Assembly (NCBI GenBank): GCA_002839445.1
Contig: PGYB01000001.1
Span: forward strand, 1-64,000
Source: Candidatus Riflebacteria bacterium HGW-Riflebacteria-1
GTDB taxonomy: Bacteria; Muiribacteriota; Ozemobacteria; Ozemobacterales; Ozemobacteraceae
Length of the DNA: 64,000 nt
Reading direction: 5' to 3'
Each line of letters begins with the position of its first letter. The stretch's first letter is position 1. Made by a program: the position numbers and the translations under genes. Shown here piece by piece: positions 8,594-17,755 of the stretch. A model generated the notes under the pieces. The model was not told where the DNA came from. It saw only the letters and a list, made by a program, of their open reading frames with translations, and ran no database searches.

Positions 8594-10312
8594 ATGACAA
8601 AATTCAGGATCTGGGCCCCCAAAGCCCGCAAAATGACACTATGCGTGAACGGCAAAGAGCACGCCATGAACCGCGAAGACAGCGGCTTCTGGCACGTTGA
8701 CAGCAAAGGCCTTGCGCAACCGATTCTTTATGCATACAAAATCGACGGAAAAGGCCCATTCCCCGACCCGGCATCGCGCTTTCAGCCCGAAGGGGTACAC
8801 GGCAGATCGCAACTCTGGCAAGACGATCATGTGTGGCAGGACAATGACTGGCAAGCACCCGAGCTGAAAAACGCGGTTATTTACGAACTGCATGTCGGCA
8901 CCTTCAGTCCACAGGGCACCTACGCCGGCGTTATGACGAAGCTCGAGCACCTTGTGCAACTCGGCGTTACCCACCTTGAACTGATGCCGATTGCCGCATT
9001 CCCAGGGCACCACGGCTGGGGCTATGATGGCGTATCTCTCTACGCTTCGCACAGTCCTTACGGCACGCCCGCCGAGCTCAAGCAACTGATAGACACCTGC
9101 CACCAGCGCGGCCTGGCGGTCATTCTCGACGTCGTCTACAACCACCTCGGCCCCGACGGCAATTATCTGGGCCTCTATGGACCATATTTTTCGGACCACT
9201 ACAAGACACCATGGGGGGAAGCGGTAAACCTTGACGGCGATGAGAGTGATCAGGTGCGCGAATTCTTTATCAATAACGCTCTGATGTGGCTTCGTGATTA
9301 TCATTTTGACGGGCTGCGACTTGATGCAATTCATGCTATTTACGACTTTTCTGCTACGCATATTCTTGAAGAACTGCAGATCCGCACAGAAAAGCTCTCA
9401 GCCATAACCGGTCGTCACTATTGCCTCATCGCCGAAAGCAGCCTCAATGATCCAAAAATCATTTCTGGCCGAGAGAGAGGCGGTTACGGCCTGGCAGCAC
9501 AGTGGCTCGACGACTTTCATCATTCTCTGCACGTAATGTTGACCGGCGAAAAGCATGGGTATTACCTTGGCTTTACTGGTCACGAAGACCTCGACAAGTG
9601 TCTGAACAGTTTTTATGTCTGCGACGGACAGTATTCGCCTTATCGTCGCCGCCGACACGGCAGGCCGGCAGGCAGCCTTCCCCCGCAAAGCTTTATCGCC
9701 TCGACACAGACCCACGATCAGGTCGGCAACCGTGGCGAAGGTGAAAGGTTATGTCACCTTGTCAGCCACGACCACTGCCAGATTGCCGCTGCCCTGATGT
9801 TGTTGTCGCCCTTCGTACCGATGCTGTTTCAGGGCGAGGAGTGGGCAGCTTCCACGCCATTTCTTTACTTTACCGATCACACCGATGCCAGCCTGGCCCG
9901 CGCAGTCAGAGAAGGCAGAAAACGTGACTACGCGTTTCTCAACAAAAAAGTGCCCGACCCGCAGGCAGCCAGAACCTTTGCGCGCAGCGTTCTCAAATGG
10001 CCTGAGAGCACATCTGGCACCCACGCAAAGATGCTCGAATGGTATAAAGACCTTATCAGACTGCGGCTCCAATACCTCAATGACATCAGAAAAAGTCGGC
10101 GCTCATTCAGGCCGGCTAAGCAATGCAAAGACCTCTACATATATGATGCAGGCAGAATAATTGTGCTGGTCAACATCGGCAGCACGAGCAAAAGCTTTGC
10201 TGATTCAACGCTTGCCAGAGTTCCTATTTTGCTGCAAAACCGGCCAGTCAATGTTGAAGACGACGTGCTTACTCTTCTTCCTGGCACGGCAGCGGTTATG
10301 TTGACTGATTGA
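8594..10312 (+). CDS. treZ: Malto-oligosyltrehalose trehalohydrolase
   Basis: Releases free trehalose from the trehalosyl end made by TreY (TreZ, GH13). The 572-residue protein has an N-terminal beta-sandwich (FRIWAPKARKMTLCVNG), then the barrel with YELHVGTFSPQGTY, HHGWGYDGV, LDVVYNHLGPDGNYL, nucleophile DGLRLDAIHAI, acid/base LIAESSLNDP and TQTHDQVGN. It starts 7 bases after the treY stop, with GAGGGG overlapping the treY end as ribosome-binding site, so the two are surely cotranscribed. Confidence 0.95.
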   Translation: MTKFRIWAPKARKMTLCVNGKEHAMNREDSGFWHVDSKGLAQPILYAYKIDGKGPFPDPASRFQPEGVHGRSQLWQDDHVWQDNDWQAPELKNAVIYELHVGTFSPQGTYAGVMTKLEHLVQLGVTHLELMPIAAFPGHHGWGYDGVSLYASHSPYGTPAELKQLIDTCHQRGLAVILDVVYNHLGPDGNYLGLYGPYFSDHYKTPWGEAVNLDGDESDQVREFFINNALMWLRDYHFDGLRLDAIHAIYDFSATHILEELQIRTEKLSAITGRHYCLIAESSLNDPKIISGRERGGYGLAAQWLDDFHHSLHVMLTGEKHGYYLGFTGHEDLDKCLNSFYVCDGQYSPYRRRRHGRPAGSLPPQSFIASTQTHDQVGNRGEGERLCHLVSHDHCQIAAALMLLSPFVPMLFQGEEWAASTPFLYFTDHTDASLARAVREGRKRDYAFLNKKVPDPQAARTFARSVLKWPESTSGTHAKMLEWYKDLIRLRLQYLNDIRKSRRSFRPAKQCKDLYIYDAGRIIVLVNIGSTSKSFADSTLARVPILLQNRPVNVEDDVLTLLPGTAAVMLTD

Positions 10313-10358
10313 GAGATCTTGCCTAACATCTAATTAATCTCGCAACAAGGAGTCGCCA

Positions 10359-13300
10359 ATGAAAAAAGGCAAAACTGGCGTAGTTATAGCAGAAGACCCG
10401 ATGTGGCACAAAAATGCCATCATCTACGAAGTGCATGTTAAAGCCTTTTACGACAGCGATGGCGACGGCATTGGCGATTTTCAGGGATTGACGCAAAAAC
10501 TCGACTATATTCACAGCCTCGGCGTCAACACCATCTGGCTTCTCCCCTTCTATCCATCACCATTTCGTGACGATGGCTACGACATTTCGAACTACCTCGA
10601 CGTCCACCCTAGCTATGGAACTCTGGCAGATTTCAAGCACTTTCTACACGAGGCACACAGCCGCAATCTGCGGGTAATTATTGAACTGGTAATCAATCAC
10701 ACATCTGACACCCATCCATGGTTTCAGGAGTCGCGACGGGCAGCAAAAGGCTCCAGCGCCCGCAATTACTATGTCTGGAACGACGACGACAACAAGTTTT
10801 CTGACGCGCGCATCATCTTCACCGACACCGAAACCTCAAACTGGTCATGGGATCCCGTAGCCAAGGCTTACTACTGGCATCGCTTCTTCTCACATCAACC
10901 GGATTTGAACTTCCACAACCCGCAGGTAGTAAAAAAGCTGATTGCGGCAATGCGCTTCTGGCTCGACATGGGAGTCGACGGCCTCAGACTCGATGCAATT
11001 CCGTATCTGTGCGAACGCGAGGGAACCAGCTGTGAGAATCTGCCTGAAACGCACAGCATAATTAAACTTTTCCGCAAGGAAATGGATAAACGTTACAAGA
11101 ATCGCATCTTTCTGGCTGAGGCAAACCAGTGGCCGGAAGATGCCGCCGAATATTTTGGTGACGGCGACGAGTGCCATATGGCCTACCATTTTCCCTTGAT
11201 GCCACGCATGTACATGGCACTGGCTCTCGAAGACCGCTTTCCAGTGGTCGAAATAATGAAGCAGACACCAGAAATCCCGGCGAACTGCCAGTGGGCTATT
11301 TTTCTGCGCAACCACGACGAGCTGACGCTCGAAATGGTAACCAGCAAAGAGCGCGATTACATGTATGAATCCTATGCCAATGATCCGCGAGCGCGCATAA
11401 ATGTTGGAATTCGCCGACGTCTGAGCCCTTTGATGGAGTATAACCGCGCCAAAATAGAGCTGATGAATGCACTGCTGCTGTCAATGCCGGGTTCGCCGGT
11501 TCTCTATTATGGCGATGAAATCGGCATGGGCGACAACCTCTTTCTTGGCGACCGCAATGGTGTGCGCACTCCCATGCAATGGACTCCTGACCGCAATGGC
11601 GGGTTTTCCAGCAGCGACCCCGAGCGTCTTTTTCTGCCCCCGGTCATGGGCGCAATTACCGGCTTTCAGGCATTGAATGTCGAGGCACAAAGCAAGAATC
11701 CTTCATCACTGTTAAACTGGATGAAGCGAATCATAGCGGTCCGCAGCCACTGCACGGCTTTGGGCGAAGGCAGTATCGAATTCATCAAGCCCGCCAACCG
11801 CAAAATACTTGCGTATGTGAGAACACATGGCGACGCCAATATTCTCTGCATCGCCAACCTGTCGCGATCGGCGCAGCCAGTTCAGCTCGATCTGGCAAAA
11901 TTTAAGGGCTACACCCCGGTAGAGATGCTTGGCAAACATGCTTTTCCAACAATATCAGATGAGCCATATCAACTGAGTCTTACTGGCTACGGATTTTACT
12001 GGTTTGAGCTGTCGCTTACAACTGCCGGGCCGGCCTGGCAAAAACCAGACCTGTCAACAATGCCCGAGCTGTCAGTCATGGTATTTCGCTCCTCTGGAGA
12101 AAAAACATTTTTGCCCGACCTTAACCGCCTTCTCGGCGATAAAAAGAGAGAAAAGACACTACAGGAGTCAATACAGCAGTATTGCACGCGCAAACGCTGG
12201 TTTGCAGGCAAAGGCAGAGAACTGCTGCATATTGAAACCGAACTGGCCGAACCAGTAACTCTGCCGGGCTGTCAGAACCTGTTAGTACACATATTTTCTG
12301 CCCACTTTGCCGACAATACGAAGCAGTGTTACTTCTTCCCTTATCAACTGACATGGGAGAGCGCCAGTGCTGACGGCAAAATACTGCCCGGCTGGGTGTT
12401 TGGCAAAACCCGCCAGCAAAACGAAGTTGGCTATCTCGTCGACGCCATGGGCAGTGATGAGTTCTGTCATGCCGTTTTGCGCTGCATGAGGGCAAACGAA
12501 GAAATCAGTCTTTCGAGCTCAGTTCTGTACTTTTCAGGCTCCGGCCTGCTTGACAGCCTTATCAGTGAAGATTTTGCCGTCAGGCGCCCAATAATCGAAC
12601 AAAGTCATACTTCGGTGTTTTTCGGCGAAAAATACATTTTCAAAATATATCGCAACATACAGAGCGGCCCCAGCCCTGAGCTGCAGATGGGCAAACACTT
12701 GACCGCCGCTGATTTTAAGAACATCGCCCGCGTTGCCGGCACAGTCGAGATTGAAAAAGATGGCAACTCCACCGTTCTCGGCATCCTGCAGGAGTATATT
12801 GACAACCAGAACGACTGCTGGAGCTTTACCCTCAACTATCTCGACTGCTTTCTCGACACCTGCCTGGTTGAATCGTCCGGGATGCCGGCAAACGAAAACA
12901 GAGAAGTTGAAGGCGGCCATGAACTTTATCTGGTAAACATGCAGACCCTTGGACAGAGATTGGGAAAAATGCACAGTATTCTTGCCGAAAGCAGCGAAGA
13001 TCCAAATTTCAATCCAGAACCGATCCCGGAGGAGGAAATACAGACCTGGGCTGCTGCTCTTGAAACCACTCTCGTCAACACGGTCGCGCAGCTTGGCCGC
13101 ATCACCGGCAATCTTTCGCCCGAAATACGGCCGTTGCTCGAAAAGATGATCGCCCACCCTGAGCAGCTGGTAAAAAAGATGCGCGCAATGATCCCGGCCG
13201 GCTTGAATCTGCTCAAAACAAGGCATCATGGCGACCTGCACCTTGGGCAGGTCCTGCTGGTAGCGAATGACTTTGTATTTATAGATTTTGAGGGTGAACC

Positions 13301-13673
13301 GGCGCGGCCTCTCAGCGAACGAATCGCCAGACACTGCCCGCTGCGCGACGTCGCCGGCATTGTTCGATCGTTAAGTTATGCCGCCGAGACTGCTCGACGA
13401 AAAGTTCGCCAGGAAAGGCCAGACGCACTTGCCGTAATGACCGTGTATACCCGGGAATGGGAGAAATTGTCACGCGAACGCTTTCTCAAGGGCTATCTGG
13501 AAGCGACAGTCGGTTGCCCCTCAGTTCCTGTTGACCGCGAGCATTTCGACAGCATTCTGTCTCTGCTCTGCCTTGAAAAGGCATTGTATGAATTCAGCTA
13601 TGAACTGAACAACCGCCCGGACTGGCTCGAAATACCGGTCTTCGGTTTAATCGAGTGCCTCGGACAACGATAA
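10359..13673 (+). CDS. treS: Trehalose synthase-maltokinase fusion
   Basis: Bifunctional protein of 1104 residues. The N-terminal about 560 residues are trehalose synthase (maltose/trehalose interconversion, GH13): IYEVHVKAFYDSDGDGIGD, DDGYDISNYLDV, nucleophile DGLRLDAIPYLCEREG, acid/base FLAEANQWPED, and FLRNHDELTLEM. The C-terminal about 450 residues are a maltokinase (Mak/Pep2 type) with a phosphotransferase core HHGDLHLGQVLL at about residue 954, then FVFIDFEGEPARPL, and LRDVAGIVRSLSYA. In other bacteria TreS-Mak feeds maltose 1-phosphate to GlgE for alpha-glucan synthesis; no GlgE is in this window. It lies 46 bases after treZ with an AAGGAG site, apparently the last gene of the trehalose operon. 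Confidence 0.95.
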   Translation: MKKGKTGVVIAEDPMWHKNAIIYEVHVKAFYDSDGDGIGDFQGLTQKLDYIHSLGVNTIWLLPFYPSPFRDDGYDISNYLDVHPSYGTLADFKHFLHEAHSRNLRVIIELVINHTSDTHPWFQESRRAAKGSSARNYYVWNDDDNKFSDARIIFTDTETSNWSWDPVAKAYYWHRFFSHQPDLNFHNPQVVKKLIAAMRFWLDMGVDGLRLDAIPYLCEREGTSCENLPETHSIIKLFRKEMDKRYKNRIFLAEANQWPEDAAEYFGDGDECHMAYHFPLMPRMYMALALEDRFPVVEIMKQTPEIPANCQWAIFLRNHDELTLEMVTSKERDYMYESYANDPRARINVGIRRRLSPLMEYNRAKIELMNALLLSMPGSPVLYYGDEIGMGDNLFLGDRNGVRTPMQWTPDRNGGFSSSDPERLFLPPVMGAITGFQALNVEAQSKNPSSLLNWMKRIIAVRSHCTALGEGSIEFIKPANRKILAYVRTHGDANILCIANLSRSAQPVQLDLAKFKGYTPVEMLGKHAFPTISDEPYQLSLTGYGFYWFELSLTTAGPAWQKPDLSTMPELSVMVFRSSGEKTFLPDLNRLLGDKKREKTLQESIQQYCTRKRWFAGKGRELLHIETELAEPVTLPGCQNLLVHIFSAHFADNTKQCYFFPYQLTWESASADGKILPGWVFGKTRQQNEVGYLVDAMGSDEFCHAVLRCMRANEEISLSSSVLYFSGSGLLDSLISEDFAVRRPIIEQSHTSVFFGEKYIFKIYRNIQSGPSPELQMGKHLTAADFKNIARVAGTVEIEKDGNSTVLGILQEYIDNQNDCWSFTLNYLDCFLDTCLVESSGMPANENREVEGGHELYLVNMQTLGQRLGKMHSILAESSEDPNFNPEPIPEEEIQTWAAALETTLVNTVAQLGRITGNLSPEIRPLLEKMIAHPEQLVKKMRAMIPAGLNLLKTRHHGDLHLGQVLLVANDFVFIDFEGEPARPLSERIARHCPLRDVAGIVRSLSYAAETARRKVRQERPDALAVMTVYTREWEKLSRERFLKGYLEATVGCPSVPVDREHFDSILSLLCLEKALYEFSYELNNRPDWLEIPVFGLIECLGQR

Positions 13674-13702
13674 GATCAGCCCTGGACCGGCTGGCGAAAA
13701 TC

Positions 13703-14962
13703 TTATTGCTGCACGCGCCCTTTCTGCGAATTGACCTGCAGTCTTTCCAGATGAAACGGCATAAAGTGTGGCAAAAGCAAATAGCCAAAGGCAAAGCCGC
13801 CAAGATGCGCCTGCCACGATACGCGGGCGCCAGAGCCGGCAATCAGGCCAAGCGCGATATTTAACAGCACCCAGATACCAAGATAAAGCCAGATTGGCAG
13901 CTTAAAAGGATACCAGAAAATTATCTGGTATATTCTGGACTTCGGAAAAGCCCGACAGTAGGCGGCCATAATGCCGCTTACGGCGCCACTGGCACCAACA
14001 GCCGGCACTGTCGACTTCACCGGGTGGCCTGCAGCCATTATAATGTGAATTAAACAAGAGAGCACACCTAGAATCAGGTAAAACACAACAAATGTCAGCG
14101 GCCCCCTCGTCTTGCCATGATCGTTAAACAGATCGTAAACGTTGTCACCAAAGACAAACAGCACATACATGTTGGCAAACAAATGCCAGAAGTTGATATG
14201 CAGGAACATCGAGGTTACCAGTGTGTGAAGCTTGCCGGACAGAACATCGAGCGGAACTGCCCCGAATTCGCGCATGAAGGGCATGATTTTGTCAGGGACC
14301 AGGCTGCCGGTATGAACATAAACGGCGATGTTCAGCATGATCAGCAGATACATGGCGAAGGCTGGCGCTTTTACCGGGTTGAAAACTTCTATCGGCAATG
14401 CGGTGAGAGCCGAAAAAAGATAGGCAGAAACCCCGATCTGATCTATTTCAGAGCCTGTTTCATAATCCACGCTCCGATAATGATCAAGCGCCGAATCTTT
14501 CAAAAGAGGTTTGTCATCAAGATCAACAGACACAGCTCGCTCACTGATCGGGCGGGCAGAAGAAAATCCAATACGAACCGGGGCAACACCGTCTCTTATT
14601 GTCTCAACCAGGTTCTTAACCGATTCCAGTTCACCACTGTCAAGCCAGAACCCGCGGCAAATCGAACAATGATCGATCACCAGTTCGCCGTGCTGAAACT
14701 TGAATACCAGGGCGCGCATCGCCATTTTGCAGCACGGGCAGATGTAGTCAGAAAATCTCATGCTGACTGTTCGCATCAGAGCCTGATAATCGAAGGCCGG
14801 GCCAAGCACCTGTTCAAGCTCGCCGCCATCATACCAGGTTCCCGAACATTGCCGGCAACGATCGACCACTACGCCGTCAAAACTCTTTATGGTTGACAGC
14901 GTCTCTTTGCACTTTACACAGGGTAAACTTCGCGACAGGGAAGAGTCTTCAGAATTCATCAA
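13703..14962 (-). CDS. Rhomboid-family serine protease with two N-terminal zinc ribbons
   Basis: Predicted intramembrane protease, 419 residues. Residues about 15-65 and 75-130 form two zf-TFIIB-type ribbons (CVKC ... CRQCSGTWYDGGELEQV and CPCC ... CSICRGFWLDSGELESV). The C-terminal part is a six-helix rhomboid: HINFWHLFANMYVLFVFGD, catalytic Ser in VGASGAVSGIMAAY (G-x-S-G), and catalytic His in SWQAHLGGFAFGYLL. Joining duplicated zf-TFIIB ribbons to a rhomboid is uncommon and may serve substrate or nucleic-acid binding on the cytoplasmic side. It is convergent with treS and lies 45 bases downstream of the ankyrin gene on the same strand, possibly as an operon. Confidence 0.85.
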   Translation of the reverse strand: MMNSEDSSLSRSLPCVKCKETLSTIKSFDGVVVDRCRQCSGTWYDGGELEQVLGPAFDYQALMRTVSMRFSDYICPCCKMAMRALVFKFQHGELVIDHCSICRGFWLDSGELESVKNLVETIRDGVAPVRIGFSSARPISERAVSVDLDDKPLLKDSALDHYRSVDYETGSEIDQIGVSAYLFSALTALPIEVFNPVKAPAFAMYLLIMLNIAVYVHTGSLVPDKIMPFMREFGAVPLDVLSGKLHTLVTSMFLHINFWHLFANMYVLFVFGDNVYDLFNDHGKTRGPLTFVVFYLILGVLSCLIHIIMAAGHPVKSTVPAVGASGAVSGIMAAYCRAFPKSRIYQIIFWYPFKLPIWLYLGIWVLLNIALGLIAGSGARVSWQAHLGGFAFGYLLLPHFMPFHLERLQVNSQKGRVQQ

Positions 14963-15007
14963 ATATTCCTGCCAGAATGCAATTCAGCCGCTGACACAAG
15001 CTGCCGA

Positions 15008-15556
15008 CTATTTTATAAACCGCTTAATCATAGCTTTCATGGCCGGTGAAGCCCGACGTTCAGATGCCAGCAAAATCGTTACACCGCCCATTATGCGCGC
15101 ATTCAAATCTGCACCACGTTTGAGCAGGAATTCGGCCATTTCAAGATTGTTCTTGAATATCGCGATTGCCAGAGGGGTTACCGCACCTTCGACCCGAATC
15201 GCTTCCATGTCGGCGCCATGGTCAAGAAGTATTGCCGCGCATTCTGGCTGATTGCGGGAAGCGGCCACGTGAATTGGCGTGCCACCCTGGTTATTCAGCG
15301 CATTGATTTTGGCGCCTTCCTTGAGAAGAAAAATTACTATTTCTTTCTGGCCCCAGCCGGTAGCCATATGCAGCGGCGATTTGCCTTCTGGTGTGACCGC
15401 CTGAATCTGTTCCGGATCTTGCTGCAGGATTTTCTTGACCTTTGCCAGATCACCTGCCTGACAGGCATCATGTATTTCGCCAGCTGACAACAGGGCACCA
15501 GACAGATAAGCAGCAGTAAAAACGAACCAGAATGCAATCCGCATGGCTTTTCTCAT
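15008..15556 (-). CDS. Exported ankyrin-repeat protein
   Basis: A 182-residue protein with a signal peptide (residues 1-25, ending ALLSAGE) and about four ankyrin repeats: IHDACQAGDLAKVKKIL, GKSPLHMATGWGQKEIVIFLL, GGTPIHVAASRNQPECAAILL and VTPLAIAIFKNNLEMAEFLL. Ankyrin repeats bind other proteins, so this is probably a periplasmic binding or inhibitor module. The ATG at 15556 has GAGGGG about 8 bases upstream. It lies between a ClC antiporter and the rhomboid gene on the same strand. Confidence 0.85.
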   Translation of the reverse strand: MRKAMRIAFWFVFTAAYLSGALLSAGEIHDACQAGDLAKVKKILQQDPEQIQAVTPEGKSPLHMATGWGQKEIVIFLLKEGAKINALNNQGGTPIHVAASRNQPECAAILLDHGADMEAIRVEGAVTPLAIAIFKNNLEMAEFLLKRGADLNARIMGGVTILLASERRASPAMKAMIKRFIK

Positions 15557-15662
15557 ACACTACCCCTCAACAGCGAAAAATTTAATACGAATATATTCTA
15601 CATCTCTCGTGAGCAGGAAGCAACAGGAAGATAGCGCGTGCCTGAAACAGACAGAAAGGCTG

Positions 15663-17033
15663 CTAGCGCAAATTGCGCAATTCAATTATGTCTTGCTTTT
15701 TGGACTGCAGATTCTTAATTGCAGCCTGCTTGTGACGATCATTCTCAAGCAGGGCATCATAAACCGGCTTGTTGTTGGCAAACTCAGGCACGGCATAAGC
15801 CATAATTGCTACAGTCATCAGTGGCAGAAACAACTCAAACTCACCTGTCATCTCAAGAATCAGAATTATTCCGGTCAGCGGACTCCTGACAATTGCTGAA
15901 AACATGCCCCCCATGCCGAGCACAAGAAAAACTCCGAGATCAAACTGCCCCGGCTGAAACCAGTCGACAAAATGGTAAAAAGAACCGCCCAGCATCATGC
16001 CAAGCAGCAGCAGTGGCGCAAAAATTCCACCTGGCGCACCAGTATTGTAGCTTAAAATGGTCAGCGCAAATCTTGCAAAAAAGCCTATTATCAGCATTTT
16101 AAGCGGCAGATGCCCGGCGATGATTTCTTCGTTGAGTTCATGGCCCATTCCCAGTAATTCAGGGAAATACAGCCCGATTACGCCAAAGATGATGCCAAGC
16201 GCTGCAGCCAGCTGGTATCTGATGTTCGAAAACACCTTGAGCGACCTCAAGAGAACGACATTAAAGGCCAGGCCGGCAAAACCAACAACAATTCCAAACA
16301 GCAGGCACCACAGAATAAGACTCAGGGCAGGACGTTCTATCTGGCGAAGAATAAAGATGGGAGCAGAGCCAAAAGCCAGTCGGCAAACGATATTAGCCGA
16401 TATTGTTGCGGAAAAAGCGACCACGACACTGAAGCGATCAAAACGATGCTGCAATTCTTCCAGAATGAACAGAAGCCCGGCAAATGGCGCGTTAAAGGCT
16501 GCCGCCAGACCTGACCCGGCACCGGCGCAGATCAGCAGGCGAGTTTCAGAGGGATTAACCGAAAAAAACCTTGCAAAAAGCGAGCCAATGGCACCTCCCA
16601 TCTGAACAGTGGGGCCTTCTCGACCAAGGGCAAGGCCAGCGCCAATACCAGACAATCCTCCGAAAAATTTTACCGCCAGAACCCTGAGCGCCCTGAATTC
16701 TGAACCATCTTCAAGCAAAGCCTTCAGGTGAGGAATTCCACTGCCAGATGCTTCTGGGGCAAATCGCTTTACCAGAAATACAACAAAACATAAAACCACA
16801 GAAAATATCAGTGCCGGGGCAAAAGCAACCGGACTGGTGTAATGTTCGAGAACAAAAGTGCGAAGCGCTTCAGCCTGCTGCAGACCCATGCGAAAGGCGA
16901 CAGCCAGCATGCCAGATATCATGCCAACAGCAGCCGCTTTTATAGCCAGTTTGCGGCGCTGCAAAAAAGACTTCTGGTCTATTCCGTGATATGGAATAAA
17001 TGAAACGCGTTTGTTATTGCTATTGTCAATCAT
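15663..17033 (-). CDS. ClC-family chloride/proton antiporter
   Basis: Inner-membrane ClC protein, 456 residues, about the length of E. coli ClcA (no C-terminal CBS domains). All three anion-selectivity motifs are visible: GSGIPHLK, GREGPTVQMGG (gating Glu) and GAPGGIFAPLLLLG. The internal proton-pathway glutamate is kept in FNAPFAGLLFILEEL, which suggests a Cl-/H+ exchanger rather than a channel. Such proteins help with acid stress or charge balance. It is divergent from the RRM protein gene and is followed at 107 bases by the ankyrin gene. Confidence 0.93.
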   Translation of the reverse strand: MIDNSNNKRVSFIPYHGIDQKSFLQRRKLAIKAAAVGMISGMLAVAFRMGLQQAEALRTFVLEHYTSPVAFAPALIFSVVLCFVVFLVKRFAPEASGSGIPHLKALLEDGSEFRALRVLAVKFFGGLSGIGAGLALGREGPTVQMGGAIGSLFARFFSVNPSETRLLICAGAGSGLAAAFNAPFAGLLFILEELQHRFDRFSVVVAFSATISANIVCRLAFGSAPIFILRQIERPALSLILWCLLFGIVVGFAGLAFNVVLLRSLKVFSNIRYQLAAALGIIFGVIGLYFPELLGMGHELNEEIIAGHLPLKMLIIGFFARFALTILSYNTGAPGGIFAPLLLLGMMLGGSFYHFVDWFQPGQFDLGVFLVLGMGGMFSAIVRSPLTGIILILEMTGEFELFLPLMTVAIMAYAVPEFANNKPVYDALLENDRHKQAAIKNLQSKKQDIIELRNLR

Positions 17034-17164
17034 TTACAGCAGTCTGACTCATAATTAAGCAGGAATAATTAAACATATCACGTTAAGTATCGACATCAAG
17101 GCATAATTTCTTTGTGATGGGCTAAATTTTGCCAAAACCGCTGACATGAAGCAGATTATTGCAT

Positions 17165-17193
17165 TTGACATTTTTTTTTGCCGGGATTAAAAT
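17165..17193 (+). promoter_or_regulatory. Strong sigma-70-type promoter of the RRM protein gene
   Basis: TTGACA (17165-17170), a 17-base spacer with a nine-T run, and TAAAAT (17188-17193). Transcription would start near 17200, leaving a 5' leader of about 110 bases before the ATG at 17310. Long leaders are common for cold-induced RNA-binding protein genes. Confidence 0.7.
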
Positions 17194-17309
17194 ATATTTC
17201 ATACAGGTCACAAGATCTGGCGCAGTCGAAGAATTTTACGGTGTGGTTCAGCTTCGTCTGCGGCTCTGGTAAAACCACCCTGGATCATTGTTTTTAAGGA
17301 TTTTTCTGA

Positions 17310-17651
17310 ATGAATATCTACGTTGGTAACCTTCCCTACAGTGCGACCGAAGAACAGCTCAAGACCATGTTTGGTGAATATGGTGATGTAACAACTGCAA
17401 GTATCATCAAAGACCGCGACACCGGCAGATCAAAGGGCTTTGCATTTGTCGAAATGACAAACGATGCAGCAGCTGAACAAGCAATTCAGGCGCTTAACGA
17501 AACCGACATGAACGGTCGCAACATCAAGGTCAATCAGGCCCGCCCGAAAGAAAAGCGTGAAAGAAGCGGCGGCGGAGATCGCGGCGGCTATCGCGGCGGC
17601 AACGATCGCGGCGACAGAGGTGACAGAGGCGACAGATATTCAAAATATTGA
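17310..17651 (+). CDS. RRM-type RNA-binding protein with glycine/arginine-rich tail
   Basis: A 113-residue single-RRM protein like the Rbp proteins of cyanobacteria and many other bacteria. RNP2 is IYVGNL (residues 3-8) and RNP1 is KGFAFVEM (about 44-51). The tail from residue about 85 is rich in Gly, Arg and Asp (GGGDRGGYRGG and repeated GDR). It likely binds RNA as a chaperone and may be cold-induced; that role comes from the family, not from this sequence. It has a strong promoter, a long leader, AAGGA 9 bases upstream of the ATG and its own terminator, so it is monocistronic. Confidence 0.93.
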   Translation: MNIYVGNLPYSATEEQLKTMFGEYGDVTTASIIKDRDTGRSKGFAFVEMTNDAAAEQAIQALNETDMNGRNIKVNQARPKEKRERSGGGDRGGYRGGNDRGDRGDRGDRYSKY

Positions 17652-17681
17652 TTCACCAGCTTAACCAGTAATAACTAAAAA

Positions 17682-17706
17682 GCCGCTGCCAGCCAGCGGC
17701 TTTTTT
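17682..17706 (+). terminator. Bidirectional terminator between RRM and GNAT genes
   Basis: Stem GCCGCTG (17682-17688) / CAGCGGC (17694-17700), 5-base loop, T run 17701-17706 on the plus strand, and an A run just before the stem that gives a T run on the minus strand. It serves both convergent genes. Confidence 0.85.
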
Positions 17707-17755
17707 CATACAACGCTTATGCCTGTCAAGCCTGTAATTCAATGTTTACAGAGAG

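Noticed and set aside
12534..13334. A 266-codon minus-strand open frame
   Set aside because: Antisense shadow of the maltokinase half of the TreS fusion.
14117..14896. A 259-codon plus-strand open frame
   Set aside because: Antisense shadow of the zinc-ribbon rhomboid gene; no ribosome-binding site or recognisable domain.
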